From NCBI GenBank assembly GCA_021841935.1, contig JAKCDL010000001.1, positions 71,679 to 135,678 on the forward strand: a stretch of DNA of 64,000 bases, read 5' to 3'. Both the position numbers and the translations under genes were made by a program. Source of the stretch: Actinomycetes bacterium. Lineage in GTDB: Bacteria > Actinomycetota > Acidimicrobiia > Acidimicrobiales > Acidimicrobiaceae. Shown here one piece after another: positions 20,110-30,210 of the stretch. Under the pieces are notes generated by a model that was not told the origin of the DNA, did no database searches, and was given only the letters and a program-made list of their open reading frames with translations. Each line of letters begins with the position of its first letter. Position 1 is the first letter of the stretch.

Positions 20110-21567
20110 CTAGAGGTCAGCCGTATCAACAGCAATCTCATGGTCAAGCGCAATCCGCTCTTCTCGGGTAGGCATCTTGAAGTAGGGATTCCCCTTCGAC
20201 CAATAGATCGCGATCGGAATAATCGAGAGTGCCATAGCACCTAGCCCGACGACGAGGGTCGTAGTGTTTAGCCCTGGTATCGACTTAATGAACATCAAAA
20301 TCATGAAGATTGCACCGAGAAATGGCCACAGCCCCATGAATATGAAGTTTGAGGCAGATCTCATTATGTGCTTTCGGTAAAGAGCAACAACGGAGAGACC
20401 CGCAAGGCCGTAATAGATCGCGATCTGAAGTCCAATGGCGTTGATAGCGTCCGTGAGAATGTTCGAAATTGAGCCGATGTAATTTGACGAAATGAAGAGG
20501 CCTAGCGAGATAACCGTAACAACTACCGTTGCCGCAATTGGAGTTTTACGGGTTGGATGGGTCTTGCCCAGAACGCGTGGGAGGGTACCATCCCTACCCA
20601 TAGCAAAGAGGGTTCTCGTCACCTGAATAATCGTCGTCTCAAGCGTCGCAACTGTGGAGAGGATAACGGCTATGACAATAATCTTGCCACCTGTACCGTG
20701 CCAAACTATTTGACCTAGGACTCCAAGGACATCTCCAGCGTTATTGTTGATATCCTTGGCAGTCAATACGAGGTTGGAGCCGATAGTAAATACCTCAAAG
20801 AGGGCGAAGACGACCAGAACGCCAATGATACCGCCGATACCGGGAGTTACCTTTGAACCCTTAGTCTCCTCGTTCAGGTTCGCCGTTACATCCCAACCCC
20901 AGTAGTAAAAGGCCGCCACTAAAGCTCCGGCAAAGAATCCCGAAGATCCGTGGAAGATCGACGGAGAGAACCAGCTCCAGCTAAATGCGTGCGCATCATG
21001 GCCATGAACCAACATCAAAATCGCGAATAGAACAAGAATTCCCAATTCAATCGCCGACATGACAACTTGAACCGTTGCAGTTACTGTTACGCCCGCGACG
21101 ACCGCTCCCACCATTAGCAAGAAGAATACAGAGCCAAATATGGTTACGGCCGTTGTATTGTTAGCAAGCGAGGTGGAGAATAGCCCTAGCGTTACAGATC
21201 CTGCTGGGAAAGAGCCCGCGACCATAAAGATCAGTGCAGAAACCACTAGGGCCCAACCAGAGACGTATCCAAGTATCGGGTGAAGAGCTCTCCTGACCCA
21301 CGAGTACGAGGCGCCCGCATTCGCCTCTAAGCGACCAAGGTGATTGAACGCCCAAACGATTCCAAACATTGCGATTCCGCAATATAGAAGAGCAGCAGGA
21401 CCACCTAGAGCGACGGCCCCGAACAAAGTGGCTGTTGAAGCTGCAATTGAATAAGCTGGCGCAACGCCAGCTACACCCATAACAGCAGATTCAAACAGCC
21501 CTAAAGCACCCTTGCGCAAGCCCCCATCGGCAGCAGCATGGCTTTCAGGTTGAGCAACTTCTGTCAA
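20110..21567 (-). CDS. APC superfamily amino acid permease
   Basis: The 485-residue protein has about 12 spans. Family landmarks are GALGLFESAVMGVAGVAPAYS near the start, NAGASYSWVRRALHP in span 3 and VTANLNEETKGSK in the loop after span 6. TTG at 21567 has GTGGGGGTG about eight bases upstream. The likely substrates are amino acids or amines. It is a single gene closed by the terminator at 20029-20065. Confidence 0.88.
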   Translation of the reverse strand: MTEVAQPESHAAADGGLRKGALGLFESAVMGVAGVAPAYSIAASTATLFGAVALGGPAALLYCGIAMFGIVWAFNHLGRLEANAGASYSWVRRALHPILGYVSGWALVVSALIFMVAGSFPAGSVTLGLFSTSLANNTTAVTIFGSVFFLLMVGAVVAGVTVTATVQVVMSAIELGILVLFAILMLVHGHDAHAFSWSWFSPSIFHGSSGFFAGALVAAFYYWGWDVTANLNEETKGSKVTPGIGGIIGVLVVFALFEVFTIGSNLVLTAKDINNNAGDVLGVLGQIVWHGTGGKIIVIAVILSTVATLETTIIQVTRTLFAMGRDGTLPRVLGKTHPTRKTPIAATVVVTVISLGLFISSNYIGSISNILTDAINAIGLQIAIYYGLAGLSVVALYRKHIMRSASNFIFMGLWPFLGAIFMILMFIKSIPGLNTTTLVVGLGAMALSIIPIAIYWSKGNPYFKMPTREERIALDHEIAVDTADL

Positions 21568-23211
21568 CTAACACCCCCACATCGTTGTTACGATTCACTT
21601 TGAGCGATTATATACCTTCCACTACCCACTTTCATCTGCTGTGCAAAATTGAAAATATTCCTTGACATAAGCATCATTCAAAGAAAATCATTTCTTGTTT
21701 ACGCTTCAATGCGCCGATCACCGACCACTTATGAATCAATATCGAACGCACAATTAACAGCTAGCAAACGATCTGTACTTGACTCACTTGCAAATTCGAT
21801 AAGCCCGAGCCTCGAGTTGAAAAATTTAAGAAATAAACCGAGCAGAGAATAAGGCTTCTTTCCTGATAAAACGTCTATCAAAATTTTTCATCGAGGAGGA
21901 GATTCACTAATTGGACCAAATAGTGCAATGTTACATTTTGAAGAAATGCCGTCAGCAAAGCTCGAATTGTATAAGTCAAATCGCCATCATATGAATGATG
22001 ACTCAACGTAATGTAACATCCTTTTGTTTCTTGCTACCCAGGAAGCTATCAATCCGTATCAACTCGCTAAAGTTAAAATTTTGACGCTGATGAGCGATAC
22101 AATAGGCGACCGCCTAACTCCGGCATCGTCAATACTGCCCTTGCAAATAGATGATTTATAAACGCAATGATTGATAAAACCAAGCCCGTAGTTTCACGAC
22201 ACAATGCAAAAAACTAAAACAAAATCTAAAAACTAAATCAAATTAAATCGATACAAAGAGACGAACTTTAAGCAAATATTGTTAAATACCGAGATACCCA
22301 AGTGTGACGATGGCGATCAATCGAATCGCCACACACTATTAATGTTCCAACCAAATTGCCTACCTGATGGATGTAAAGCCCTCCCGACCATAGAAGCCCA
22401 CGTTGACTGAAAATAGGATGCTACCATTCTCTGTCGAAAATTTAAAGGTTTGTAGCGCAGGTAGACCAAGATCAATCGAACCGAAGGAGAGGTTACGGGC
22501 ACTATACGAAACCAACGGTATCGCCTTCGATGATTCTTTGAATTCGGTGGGGATCAGATACCGCTACCGATATGACAATGTTTAGGATCGGCGATTTTCC
22601 CCCTTTTTGAGGGGAAGTTGTGGATCACCGGCAATCGATGATTGAGTGACCGCTTCTCATACCATTCAAATAACCTTGCCCGCTATCGAACGTGTCTGGG
22701 CTTTCAACCGTTTGCGACATCTGTTTTCAGTTTCACCTAAAGTTGGTGTCGGTCATTGTTCTTTGGTGCCGATCATCGCCGTAGAACCATCTCCGACAAC
22801 GACCGAAACAATAAATGTAGTCGAAGATATACGAAATAGAGGTCTAAATGCTCTTCGAACCCGTATTCGAAAGATTCACATTACCGAGAAGCTTCGCACA
22901 AAATCGGAACTCCATTGCTTAGCCTCCAAACCTCATAGTCGCAACGCTCCGAAGAGATCTCTCGCGGCAAATAATAAGCAGGCTTCGGAGTGTCAGGGGA
23001 CTGTTCTTAGCCTCGCTCACGGACGCCGCACTCAGCAACCACGAGAACTAGAACCTTTAGAGTCGGCTTCTCAAAGACGAACAACCTATATACAATCAAG
23101 CGCGAAGTATTTCGACCCCGTGTAATAAAGGCGGATTAAGCGCTTATCTTGGTCATCCAAAACTTGCGCCTAATCCGTCCGCCACTGCTGAGAAAGCTTC
23201 GTTAGCTCTAT
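21568..23211. other. Gene-poor region (about 1.6 kb)
   Basis: Several ORFs exist, the longest at 22646-23125 on the plus strand (159 codons), but its composition is unlike a globular protein, it has no ribosome binding site and no family resemblance. The block 22,140-22,280 is very AT-rich. I see no mobile-element ends. It is probably decayed accessory DNA. Confidence 0.4.
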
Positions 23212-24615
23212 CTAACTTGCTACTGTCGAGGGTGCTCGATAAGAGAGCCCGACTATCACCGCAACAGCGGTTAGTACAGTTACAATTAGCCAATCCCAAC
23301 CAGGTACACCAGATGCACCGGGTTTGATGCTCTCCCAAAGAACATAGGCTAAAACAAGTGCGCCACCAATGGGAAGTATCCCCTGTAGCCACAGCTTTGA
23401 AGAACCCTGCTCAGGTGTCTTTTCCTTCATATAAAAAGCAACTAACGCAAAGTTGACGATTATCAGAAGGACTACATATGTATCAGAGCCAATTCCTGCA
23501 ATATCTCCAAAGCCAGTTGAAAGGCCAAAGTACCAGCCACCGACCAAGGCAATTATGCCCCAAATTGAAATAGCAGCGATTATTGCGTTTCCTGGAACGT
23601 TGAACTTATTTAGCTTTCCGAGTCCACTTGGAACGATTCCCCTATTAGCCAAGCTATAGAGAACTCGAGATCCAGCATTGAATCCTGCTAGGAAAATAGA
23701 ACAAACAGAGGTGAAGCCTGCGATGTAAATTAGATCAGAAATTACCCCTGAGTGAACTATTCCAGGAGCACTCAAGAATGGGATAGCCACCTTGGAGAGC
23801 GCCGCTGCGCTATTTTGATATCCGGCATCAATAATTACCGATGCAATGGTGAACATAACTGTAGCAGTCACAACAGCCATCAAAACTGCCCTCGAGACGG
23901 ACTTAGTTGGATTCTGTATCTCTTCCGACATTGGCGCCGGATTACTTGCGCCGACGAACATGAAGATAGCCAACGGAAATGCAACTGCGACACCAGAATT
24001 TGAAAATCCAGTAAACGTGAACGCCTTGGCCGTGAACGTCGTACCGCTATGAAGGGCGATTACAGCCAGGCCTACTACCACTACCAAAAGTTCGAAGGCG
24101 AAGAGGGCGATCGCCACCTTCGACGATATTACAACACCTCGAAGCATTACCATCGTCAAAATTAACGCCACAACGACGAGACAGATCGGCCACGGAACGG
24201 TAACTGAAAAGAGAGCTTGTATTGCGGTTTGAGTCCACAAAGCGACCAACAACATAAATCCACTACTGATACCGGTAAATCCAAGTACGTACATCCAACC
24301 AGAGAAGATGCCTCCTCGTCGGCCGAACGCCCTCTCCATGTACGACGTATACCCCCCAGCGCTTACTACAGATTTAGAAAACTCTGACGTCGTATTCGCG
24401 TGCATTAGGTACGCGATTCCTGCGATAAGAATTACGAGCGGGGCTCCCACTCCTATAACAGCACCGATCGCACCGACGACGAATAAAACCTCAATAGCCG
24501 GCCCAATCTGTGCAACTGATAGAGCTAGCGACTCCACTTCAGAGAGCGCATTTGCCGTGAGGCGCCTCGCATTCGTCGCACTCGGGATGACTTCTACTTC
24601 CTTTTTATAATCCAC
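23212..24615 (-). CDS. APC superfamily amino acid permease
   Basis: The protein is about 467 residues with 12 spans; the frame runs from TTG 24657, but the GTG at 24615 has a strong GGGGGGAAG site five bases upstream and is preferred. Landmarks are LSEVESLALSVAQIGPAIEVL, SAGGYTSYMERAFG in span 3 and GASNPAPMSEEIQNPTKSV after span 6. It follows the hydrolase gene by about 50 bases and belongs to the 23-30 kb catabolic cluster. It probably imports the amino acid that the transaminase degrades. Confidence 0.85.
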   Translation of the reverse strand: MDYKKEVEVIPSATNARRLTANALSEVESLALSVAQIGPAIEVLFVVGAIGAVIGVGAPLVILIAGIAYLMHANTTSEFSKSVVSAGGYTSYMERAFGRRGGIFSGWMYVLGFTGISSGFMLLVALWTQTAIQALFSVTVPWPICLVVVALILTMVMLRGVVISSKVAIALFAFELLVVVVGLAVIALHSGTTFTAKAFTFTGFSNSGVAVAFPLAIFMFVGASNPAPMSEEIQNPTKSVSRAVLMAVVTATVMFTIASVIIDAGYQNSAAALSKVAIPFLSAPGIVHSGVISDLIYIAGFTSVCSIFLAGFNAGSRVLYSLANRGIVPSGLGKLNKFNVPGNAIIAAISIWGIIALVGGWYFGLSTGFGDIAGIGSDTYVVLLIIVNFALVAFYMKEKTPEQGSSKLWLQGILPIGGALVLAYVLWESIKPGASGVPGWDWLIVTVLTAVAVIVGLSYRAPSTVAS

Positions 24616-24668
24616 TTCAACTTCCCCCCAATTTCTCAAATGAACATCAAGATTCAAAATCTTTCCTT

Positions 24669-25625
24669 CTACATCTGCCTCCCTCCACCTGTAGCTCTGG
24701 TCGAATCCACCAAATCGCAGATAGCATCGATGACTTCTGACGCCCTCTCTTCGACATAAGGAAGATGTCCAATCCCGTCTTGAATAAAAAGTCGTGTCGC
24801 ATCCGAACCCATAAGTCCAAACATTTCTTGAATACTTCCCTCGCTAGCAAAGGGATCTAGTGATCCCATCACCGCCAAGGTGGGGCAATTTATCGCATTC
24901 AAGTCACGATCGACGGGAAGATTTCGCAGAGCGAGATAGGGACCTACTGGATAGGCATATGCGGTCCCAAACCACAGTTGGTGCCATCTAAGGACCTTTG
25001 GATCAACACTTCCAAAGAAAAGGTCGCCCCACTCCTCTTCGGTAGTGAACGCATAACCACCTGGTGCACCTTCAAACTCCGGAAGCGAACTTAAAAAATC
25101 GGATTCGATCGATCCAAGACTTCCAAAAATTGGACCCAAAAGGGTAACGCTTGATATCGAGTCTCCTAACCGCTTTGCAAGCAAAGGGGCAAGAATCGAA
25201 CCAAAGCTTTCGCCAATGAGATGGAGACTACCGCCACCAAAGGCATCCTCCACCATTTCAATGACGTGCGAACAGTCGTCTACTACGGTCGAGATATCGA
25301 CTGATTTTCCATCCAAGACCCTCGATGAAAGCCCATGACCTCGGTAGTCCAAGGCGAAAACATCGTATCCGCGTCTCGCAAGTGACTCCATCAGCGACCA
25401 TCCCTCTATGGGAAGATCGAATCCCGCAGAGTCCATACCTGCTCCATGCAACAACCACAAACGAACATTGTTTGAAGCACTTGTCCGCGTAACATTCCGG
25501 ATAAAGATATCAAGGTCTGGCTGCAACCTGCAGTAAAAGTTTCGCTTGATTAGACCATCATTTTCGGCTTTACCAGCGAACCTGATTGGCATTGATAGCG
25601 AGCTCATCTCTGTTGAATAGCTCAT
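24669..25625 (-). CDS. Alpha/beta hydrolase
   Basis: The 318-residue protein has the oxyanion segment LWLLHGAGMDSAGFDLP, the nucleophile elbow LIGESFGSILAPLLAKR (G-E-S-F-G) and a His near the end (DGIGHLPYVEER). It has an ATG start with AGGAAAGGTGAAG upstream. The closest large families are lysophospholipases and other serine esterases. The permease follows it by about 50 bases, so the two form one unit; its role in the catabolic cluster (possibly deacylation of an imported precursor) is inference. Confidence 0.82.
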   Translation of the reverse strand: MSYSTEMSSLSMPIRFAGKAENDGLIKRNFYCRLQPDLDIFIRNVTRTSASNNVRLWLLHGAGMDSAGFDLPIEGWSLMESLARRGYDVFALDYRGHGLSSRVLDGKSVDISTVVDDCSHVIEMVEDAFGGGSLHLIGESFGSILAPLLAKRLGDSISSVTLLGPIFGSLGSIESDFLSSLPEFEGAPGGYAFTTEEEWGDLFFGSVDPKVLRWHQLWFGTAYAYPVGPYLALRNLPVDRDLNAINCPTLAVMGSLDPFASEGSIQEMFGLMGSDATRLFIQDGIGHLPYVEERASEVIDAICDLVDSTRATGGGRQM

Positions 25626-25897
25626 TTACGCTTCACCTTTCCTGCATATGGGTTCCAACACACCCCTGGCGTAATAGAAGTCTTTAAAAATCGAGAAGGA
25701 AAATAGGGTCGTCCGAAGCACTTTCAGATCCAACGAATAGCCATACCTGAAGAGCAAGTATTAATTCTTAACGGTTCAAGAAGACTCTTAATTTGATGAG
25801 GAGTCTTGCTTATCGCTTCAACATCATCAGATCTTGTGATAGCTTCGTAACCCCTCAGCGCACCTTATGCGAAGCGCTTTAGCATCAGCGCTCATCA

Positions 25898-27265
25898 CTA
25901 ACGAACAAAGGAGTCGCCCATAGAACCAGCGAGAAGCGCCTGATTAGGGTCACCCAACTTCATTAGAATTCGCCTCTTCGCAAACCAGTTATATGGACTG
26001 CCTTCCTTCAGTGCAATTCGTTGATCAACCAGGTTTGCGGCCAAACTAAGGTCCGGCAAGCAAATCGCGGATTCCACAAGAGTGCGATGAAAGACATCGC
26101 GCTGTGCATGACTACCCCCGAAACGATAGAACTCTTTGCGAATCGGATACAGCTTCTCGATTACCTGGCGATGGTCACCTCTACCAAATGCCACTATCGC
26201 CTCTGCTACAGGAAGCCCTATCGCAGATGTCATCACGGCATTGGATCTTCGTAGATCACTTGTCGCTATGGAATTTCTCAAGATATCCACTTGCTTATCT
26301 GCAAGGTCGAATCGACCCGCTCCAACAAAGGCCATTATCGCATGGCAATCATTAAAGACGTAGAACGGTTCGTCCAGACACTCCTCCCAAGCAGAACAGA
26401 GCTTTTCAAATCTATCCCCTACGTCAACGCTGTCAAGGAAAAGTCTCCACAAAATTGCCGACGCATCGAGCAAAGTTAGCGCGACGATTCCAGCTCCAGG
26501 TGGGTTGATCATAGAGTCATAAATACCTAGTATTCCTTCTATGTCACCTATCTCTAGGAGGTATAAGCACTTATGCCAGTAGTTATGAGGTTTGAAAAAG
26601 TTACTTCCAGTCCACCCAGACTCATAATTTTTCAAAAGGTCGAGGCCGTCATAGAATTCGGCCCTCATCTCATGACTATGCACGACGGCATGCAGCGCCC
26701 AGACATCCGTAGCCGCACGATCTAATGCCTCATGCCCAACCTCAAGTGCTCGCTCATACCATCCACATTCTTCCAACCCAAAGGCAAACATTCCAAGGAG
26801 ATAGCCATACATCGGATCGCTTCGATCGAACTCAGTTACGGCTGAGCCGACTCGATCGCGTAAGCTTTGGGCGTCACCCAGGAAAAAGTCGAGTTGATGA
26901 CCCACGAATAGAGCCAAGATATCCTTCGGAAATTGGATCAAAAGTGCATCGAGCAATCGTTGGGCACGGTTAAACTCTCCCGAGCCCCACGCCTCAATCA
27001 CATCAAGGTGAGCACGCTCGGGAATCGAGATAGATGTAAAAGTTTCGCGAATCGAGTGCACTTCCTCCAGAGCTGACCGACTTGGAGAGTATTCACTACT
27101 CAAGACTGCAAGATAGGCGTTCAGAATTCTTGAAAGAGGAGATACAGGGCGCTCTAACTCCAGTTGTTTAAGGCGGTCATCAATGTCGTAACTAAATTCA
27201 AACATTGACTTCATCGCACTATCCAAGAGCGCGCCATCTCTCAAAAAAATTTCATCTCCTACCAC
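25898..27265 (-). CDS. TPR protein, TTC38-like
   Basis: The 455-residue protein is made of tetratricopeptide-like helix pairs and matches the TTC38 type in order: AIRETFTSI-like start, DILALFVGHQLDFFLGDAQ, YGYLLGMFAFGLEECGWYERA, VWALHAVVHSHEMRAEF and PHNYWHKCLYLLEIGD with HNYWH. No catalytic motif is known for the group. The GTG start at 27265 overlaps the dehydrogenase stop (7 bases), so it is coupled to the catabolic genes; a later TTG near 27244 with TAGGAG upstream is an alternative. Confidence 0.75.
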   Translation of the reverse strand: MVGDEIFLRDGALLDSAMKSMFEFSYDIDDRLKQLELERPVSPLSRILNAYLAVLSSEYSPSRSALEEVHSIRETFTSISIPERAHLDVIEAWGSGEFNRAQRLLDALLIQFPKDILALFVGHQLDFFLGDAQSLRDRVGSAVTEFDRSDPMYGYLLGMFAFGLEECGWYERALEVGHEALDRAATDVWALHAVVHSHEMRAEFYDGLDLLKNYESGWTGSNFFKPHNYWHKCLYLLEIGDIEGILGIYDSMINPPGAGIVALTLLDASAILWRLFLDSVDVGDRFEKLCSAWEECLDEPFYVFNDCHAIMAFVGAGRFDLADKQVDILRNSIATSDLRRSNAVMTSAIGLPVAEAIVAFGRGDHRQVIEKLYPIRKEFYRFGGSHAQRDVFHRTLVESAICLPDLSLAANLVDQRIALKEGSPYNWFAKRRILMKLGDPNQALLAGSMGDSFVR

Positions 27266-28695
27266 CGCGTCATCACCGTCTTCCCTCTGCTAAAAAATTT
27301 GATACCATCTGGTCCGTACATGTGGAGATCGCCAAAAAGCGAACCCTTCCACCCACCGAACGAAAAATGTGCCGGAGGAACCGGTACAGGAACATTTATC
27401 CCAAGCATGCCGATTCGTGCATCTCTTTGAAATGCTCGAGCAGCTTTGCCGCTACTAGTAAAGAGTGCGGCGCCGTTTCCAAATGGATTCGCATTTACGA
27501 GGTCGATTGCCTCACTGTAATCCTTTGACCGCACCACGGATAGAACTGGTCCGAAAATCTCATCACGGTAAGTGGCCATACCGGAGCTTACTTTATCTAC
27601 TAAACATGGTCCCAAGAAAAAACCAGATCGATTCATTTGATCGCTTCCATCGACTACAACTTCAGCACCGGTACTCTCGGCGGCTGCAACGTACCCGGCA
27701 ACTCGATCCCGGTGTTGCTTTGTAATGAGTGGTCCTAGCTGGGCTGAAGGATCCATCGAGTCACCGACAACGACCTTCTTGGCCCTCAACTCAATCTCTT
27801 GGACTAGCTCATTCGCAACTCCACCGACAGGCAGTACCACGGATATGGCCATACACCGCTGACCGGCGGCACCGTAACCCGCGCTGATAGCCGCATCAGC
27901 AGCTAAAGAGAGATCCGCATCAGGAAGTACCATCAGATGATTTTTTGCGCCACCGAGTGCTTGAACCCTTTTGCCACCTATCGACGCCATTTCATATATT
28001 GCGCGCGCAACTGGCGTGGATCCAACAAAGCTAACCGCGTCAACTCCAGGGTGGGCAAGTAACGCCTTGACTGCTTCGGAGTCTCCATTTACAACATTCA
28101 AAACTCCATCTGGAAGTCCCGCATCAGTAAAGCGGTTGGCGAGCCACATACCTGCGGAAGGATCCTTCTCGGATGGCTTGAAGATAACGGCATTTCCACA
28201 AACGAGAGCGTTAGGTATCATCCAGAGTGGAACCATCGCTGGAAAGTTAGCAGGCGTGATAGCGGCCACAACTCCAACTGACTGCCTCAATGAGTAAGCA
28301 TCGATATCGCTTCCAATCAATTCTGAGAATGCACCCTGCAAGTGAACGGGGGCGCCGCACGCAAACTCAACGCTTTCCATTCCTCGAAGTACTTCTCCTT
28401 TAGCATCTAAGAAAAGCTTGCCATTTTCGCGTGAGATGATCTCGGCCAACTCGTCTGCGCCCTTTTCAAGGAGTTCGCGGAAGCGCTCCATTACCGCTAC
28501 CCTCGCCGAAAGAGAGGCATCTCTCCATCTGTTAGCAGCTGCCTTAGCAACTTCAACTGCGCTATCGACCTCGCTATCCGAGGCTAAAGATACACGCCCA
28601 ACTTGCTGTCCAGTCGATGGCTGAAATACTTCACCGAAACGGTTAGACCTTCCGTCAACTTCTTTTCCATTAATAAAATGGCCGACATCATACAT
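27259..28695 (-). CDS. mmsA: CoA-acylating methylmalonate/malonate-semialdehyde dehydrogenase
   Basis: The 478-residue aldehyde dehydrogenase fits the MMSDH type: HFINGKEVDGRSNRFGEVFQP at the start, AITPANFPAMVPLWMIPNAL, the NAD site region VSFVGSTPVAR and the catalytic Cys in GYGAAGQRCMAIS. It converts methylmalonate or malonate semialdehyde to propionyl- or acetyl-CoA. It follows the transaminase by three bases and has a strong AAGGAAGG site. Paired with a class III transaminase this suggests beta-alanine (malonate semialdehyde) or valine degradation. Confidence 0.9.
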   Translation of the reverse strand: MYDVGHFINGKEVDGRSNRFGEVFQPSTGQQVGRVSLASDSEVDSAVEVAKAAANRWRDASLSARVAVMERFRELLEKGADELAEIISRENGKLFLDAKGEVLRGMESVEFACGAPVHLQGAFSELIGSDIDAYSLRQSVGVVAAITPANFPAMVPLWMIPNALVCGNAVIFKPSEKDPSAGMWLANRFTDAGLPDGVLNVVNGDSEAVKALLAHPGVDAVSFVGSTPVARAIYEMASIGGKRVQALGGAKNHLMVLPDADLSLAADAAISAGYGAAGQRCMAISVVLPVGGVANELVQEIELRAKKVVVGDSMDPSAQLGPLITKQHRDRVAGYVAAAESTGAEVVVDGSDQMNRSGFFLGPCLVDKVSSGMATYRDEIFGPVLSVVRSKDYSEAIDLVNANPFGNGAALFTSSGKAARAFQRDARIGMLGINVPVPVPPAHFSFGGWKGSLFGDLHMYGPDGIKFFSRGKTVMTRW

Positions 28696-28698
28696 GTG

Positions 28699-30093
28699 TC
28701 AACCTTCCTTCCTCTTAGATAGCGATTCACAAAAGCGGTCGACCTTCGACAGAACAGTGTCTAGGCGTTCGCAAAGCTGACCAATGATCTCTTCGTTTGC
28801 GACTAACGGTGGCGAAATCACTAGCATCGTTCCCCCTCGGTCGTCAGGTCGGACGATTAGGCCCGCCTCATCCAAAGCTGCTGGAACAACTTCGCCCAAA
28901 ACCTCTTCGGACTGAGAAGGAGTAAACGGGCGCATATTTTCAGAGTCTGCCGCTAGCTCAAGAGCCCATAGGAAACCACTGCCGCGCAGTTGATAAGCGC
29001 ATATGTGGTTCTCGCGTAAGCGTGTCAACTCTTTTGAAAGTAGATTCTGGAGATCTTTGACGTTATCGAGGATTCCCTCATTAGAAATTGCAGCGACGTT
29101 CGCATTCAATACTGCTGTTGCGACAGGATGGGCCCCAAAGGTCGATCCGTGGGTGAAACTAGGAGCCGCTTCGAATAACTTAGAAGCTAACGCATCTCGA
29201 ACAATCAATCCGCCGAGCGGTACGTACCCAGAAGTCGCTCCCTTCGCGAAAGTGACCATATCCGGAATTACGCCCATGGATTCGACACCAAAAAAAGAGC
29301 CCAAGCGACCAAATCCAGTTATCACCTCGTCCGCTAACAGCAGAATTCCGTACTTATCACAAAGGCGACGAAGTCCGCTCCAATATCCAGCTGGAGGCGT
29401 GATAGCACCTCCTGAATTTTGAATCGGTTCAGCTATTAAAAGTGCGATTGAGCTCGGATCAAGAACGATTATCTCTTCCTCTAGAAGTCGCAGATGCTCC
29501 TCGACCAAAACTGGATCATCAACCCCTGTAAGAGCCATGGAGTTGGAGATGTGTGAAAATCCATCCAACATCGGTTCAAAAGGTCGCTTTATTCTTGGCA
29601 AAGCAGTTGCTGACAATGCTCCCATAGTCGTGCCGTGGTAAGCAAGGTGTCGGGTGATAATCCGACGACGCCAAGGTTCACCGTTCGCCCAGAAATATTG
29701 TCGCGCGAACTTTATTGCAGCTTCAACTGCCTCCGAACCAGAGTTCACAAAGAAGGTGCGATTAAGGTCTCCAGGGGTAACTGCCGCAATAGATGCGCTC
29801 GCCTCTATTGCGGACGGATGAGCTTCTTTCCAGTTCGGAGCAAAACTCAACTTCTTCATCTGGTTTGCAGCTGCTGCTACCAAATCGTCACGACCATAGC
29901 CAAGGTTCACACAGAAGAGTCCCGAAAGCCCATCTAGGTATTTTCGACCCTGATCATCAAAGACAAAGCATCCGTCACCCTCAACTATGATTGGCCATCT
30001 ATTTGCCGCCCAATCTTTCGATTTTGTGAAATGCGGAATTAGATGCTTACTGGCAGAAGTTCGCAGATCATCGACGTACGTTTGGTTCGTCAT
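28699..30093 (-). CDS. Class III PLP-dependent transaminase (beta-alanine/omega-amino acid type)
   Basis: The 464-residue fold-type I enzyme shows GLSGLFCVNLGYGRDDLVAA, VNSGSEAVEAAIKFARQYF, ITRHLAYHGTTMGALSAT, the LLLADEVITGFGRLG block and the PLP Lys in FAKGATSGYVPLGG. It resembles beta-alanine:pyruvate and other omega-amino acid:pyruvate transaminases. It is the first gene after the MocR-regulated promoter and is followed by mmsA, so conversion of beta-alanine to malonate semialdehyde is the favoured role; GABA or taurine are alternatives. Confidence 0.85.
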   Translation of the reverse strand: MTNQTYVDDLRTSASKHLIPHFTKSKDWAANRWPIIVEGDGCFVFDDQGRKYLDGLSGLFCVNLGYGRDDLVAAAANQMKKLSFAPNWKEAHPSAIEASASIAAVTPGDLNRTFFVNSGSEAVEAAIKFARQYFWANGEPWRRRIITRHLAYHGTTMGALSATALPRIKRPFEPMLDGFSHISNSMALTGVDDPVLVEEHLRLLEEEIIVLDPSSIALLIAEPIQNSGGAITPPAGYWSGLRRLCDKYGILLLADEVITGFGRLGSFFGVESMGVIPDMVTFAKGATSGYVPLGGLIVRDALASKLFEAAPSFTHGSTFGAHPVATAVLNANVAAISNEGILDNVKDLQNLLSKELTRLRENHICAYQLRGSGFLWALELAADSENMRPFTPSQSEEVLGEVVPAALDEAGLIVRPDDRGGTMLVISPPLVANEEIIGQLCERLDTVLSKVDRFCESLSKRKEG

Positions 30094-30156
30094 TTACGGT
30101 TCCCCCCGGTTAATCATTCCCCAGCACGAATGATAGGTAGATTCTGGCGCTATTGT

Positions 30157-30193
30157 AAGTTCCAGATTGCAAAAAGTATTTAGTACCAGATTG
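30157..30193 (+). promoter_or_regulatory. Direct repeat, probable MocR operator
   Basis: Two copies of GT(T/A)CCAGATTG (30159-30169 and 30183-30193) lie 24 bases apart in the 117-base gap between the transaminase and the MocR gene. GabR-type MocR regulators bind direct repeats in exactly such divergent promoters. The second copy is 17 bases from the regulator's start codon. Confidence 0.55.
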
Positions 30194-30210
30194 GGGGTAC
30201 GGGGATATAA

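Noticed and set aside
22646-23125. Plus-strand ORF of 159 codons
   Set aside because: No ribosome binding site, odd composition and no recognisable family; probably chance.
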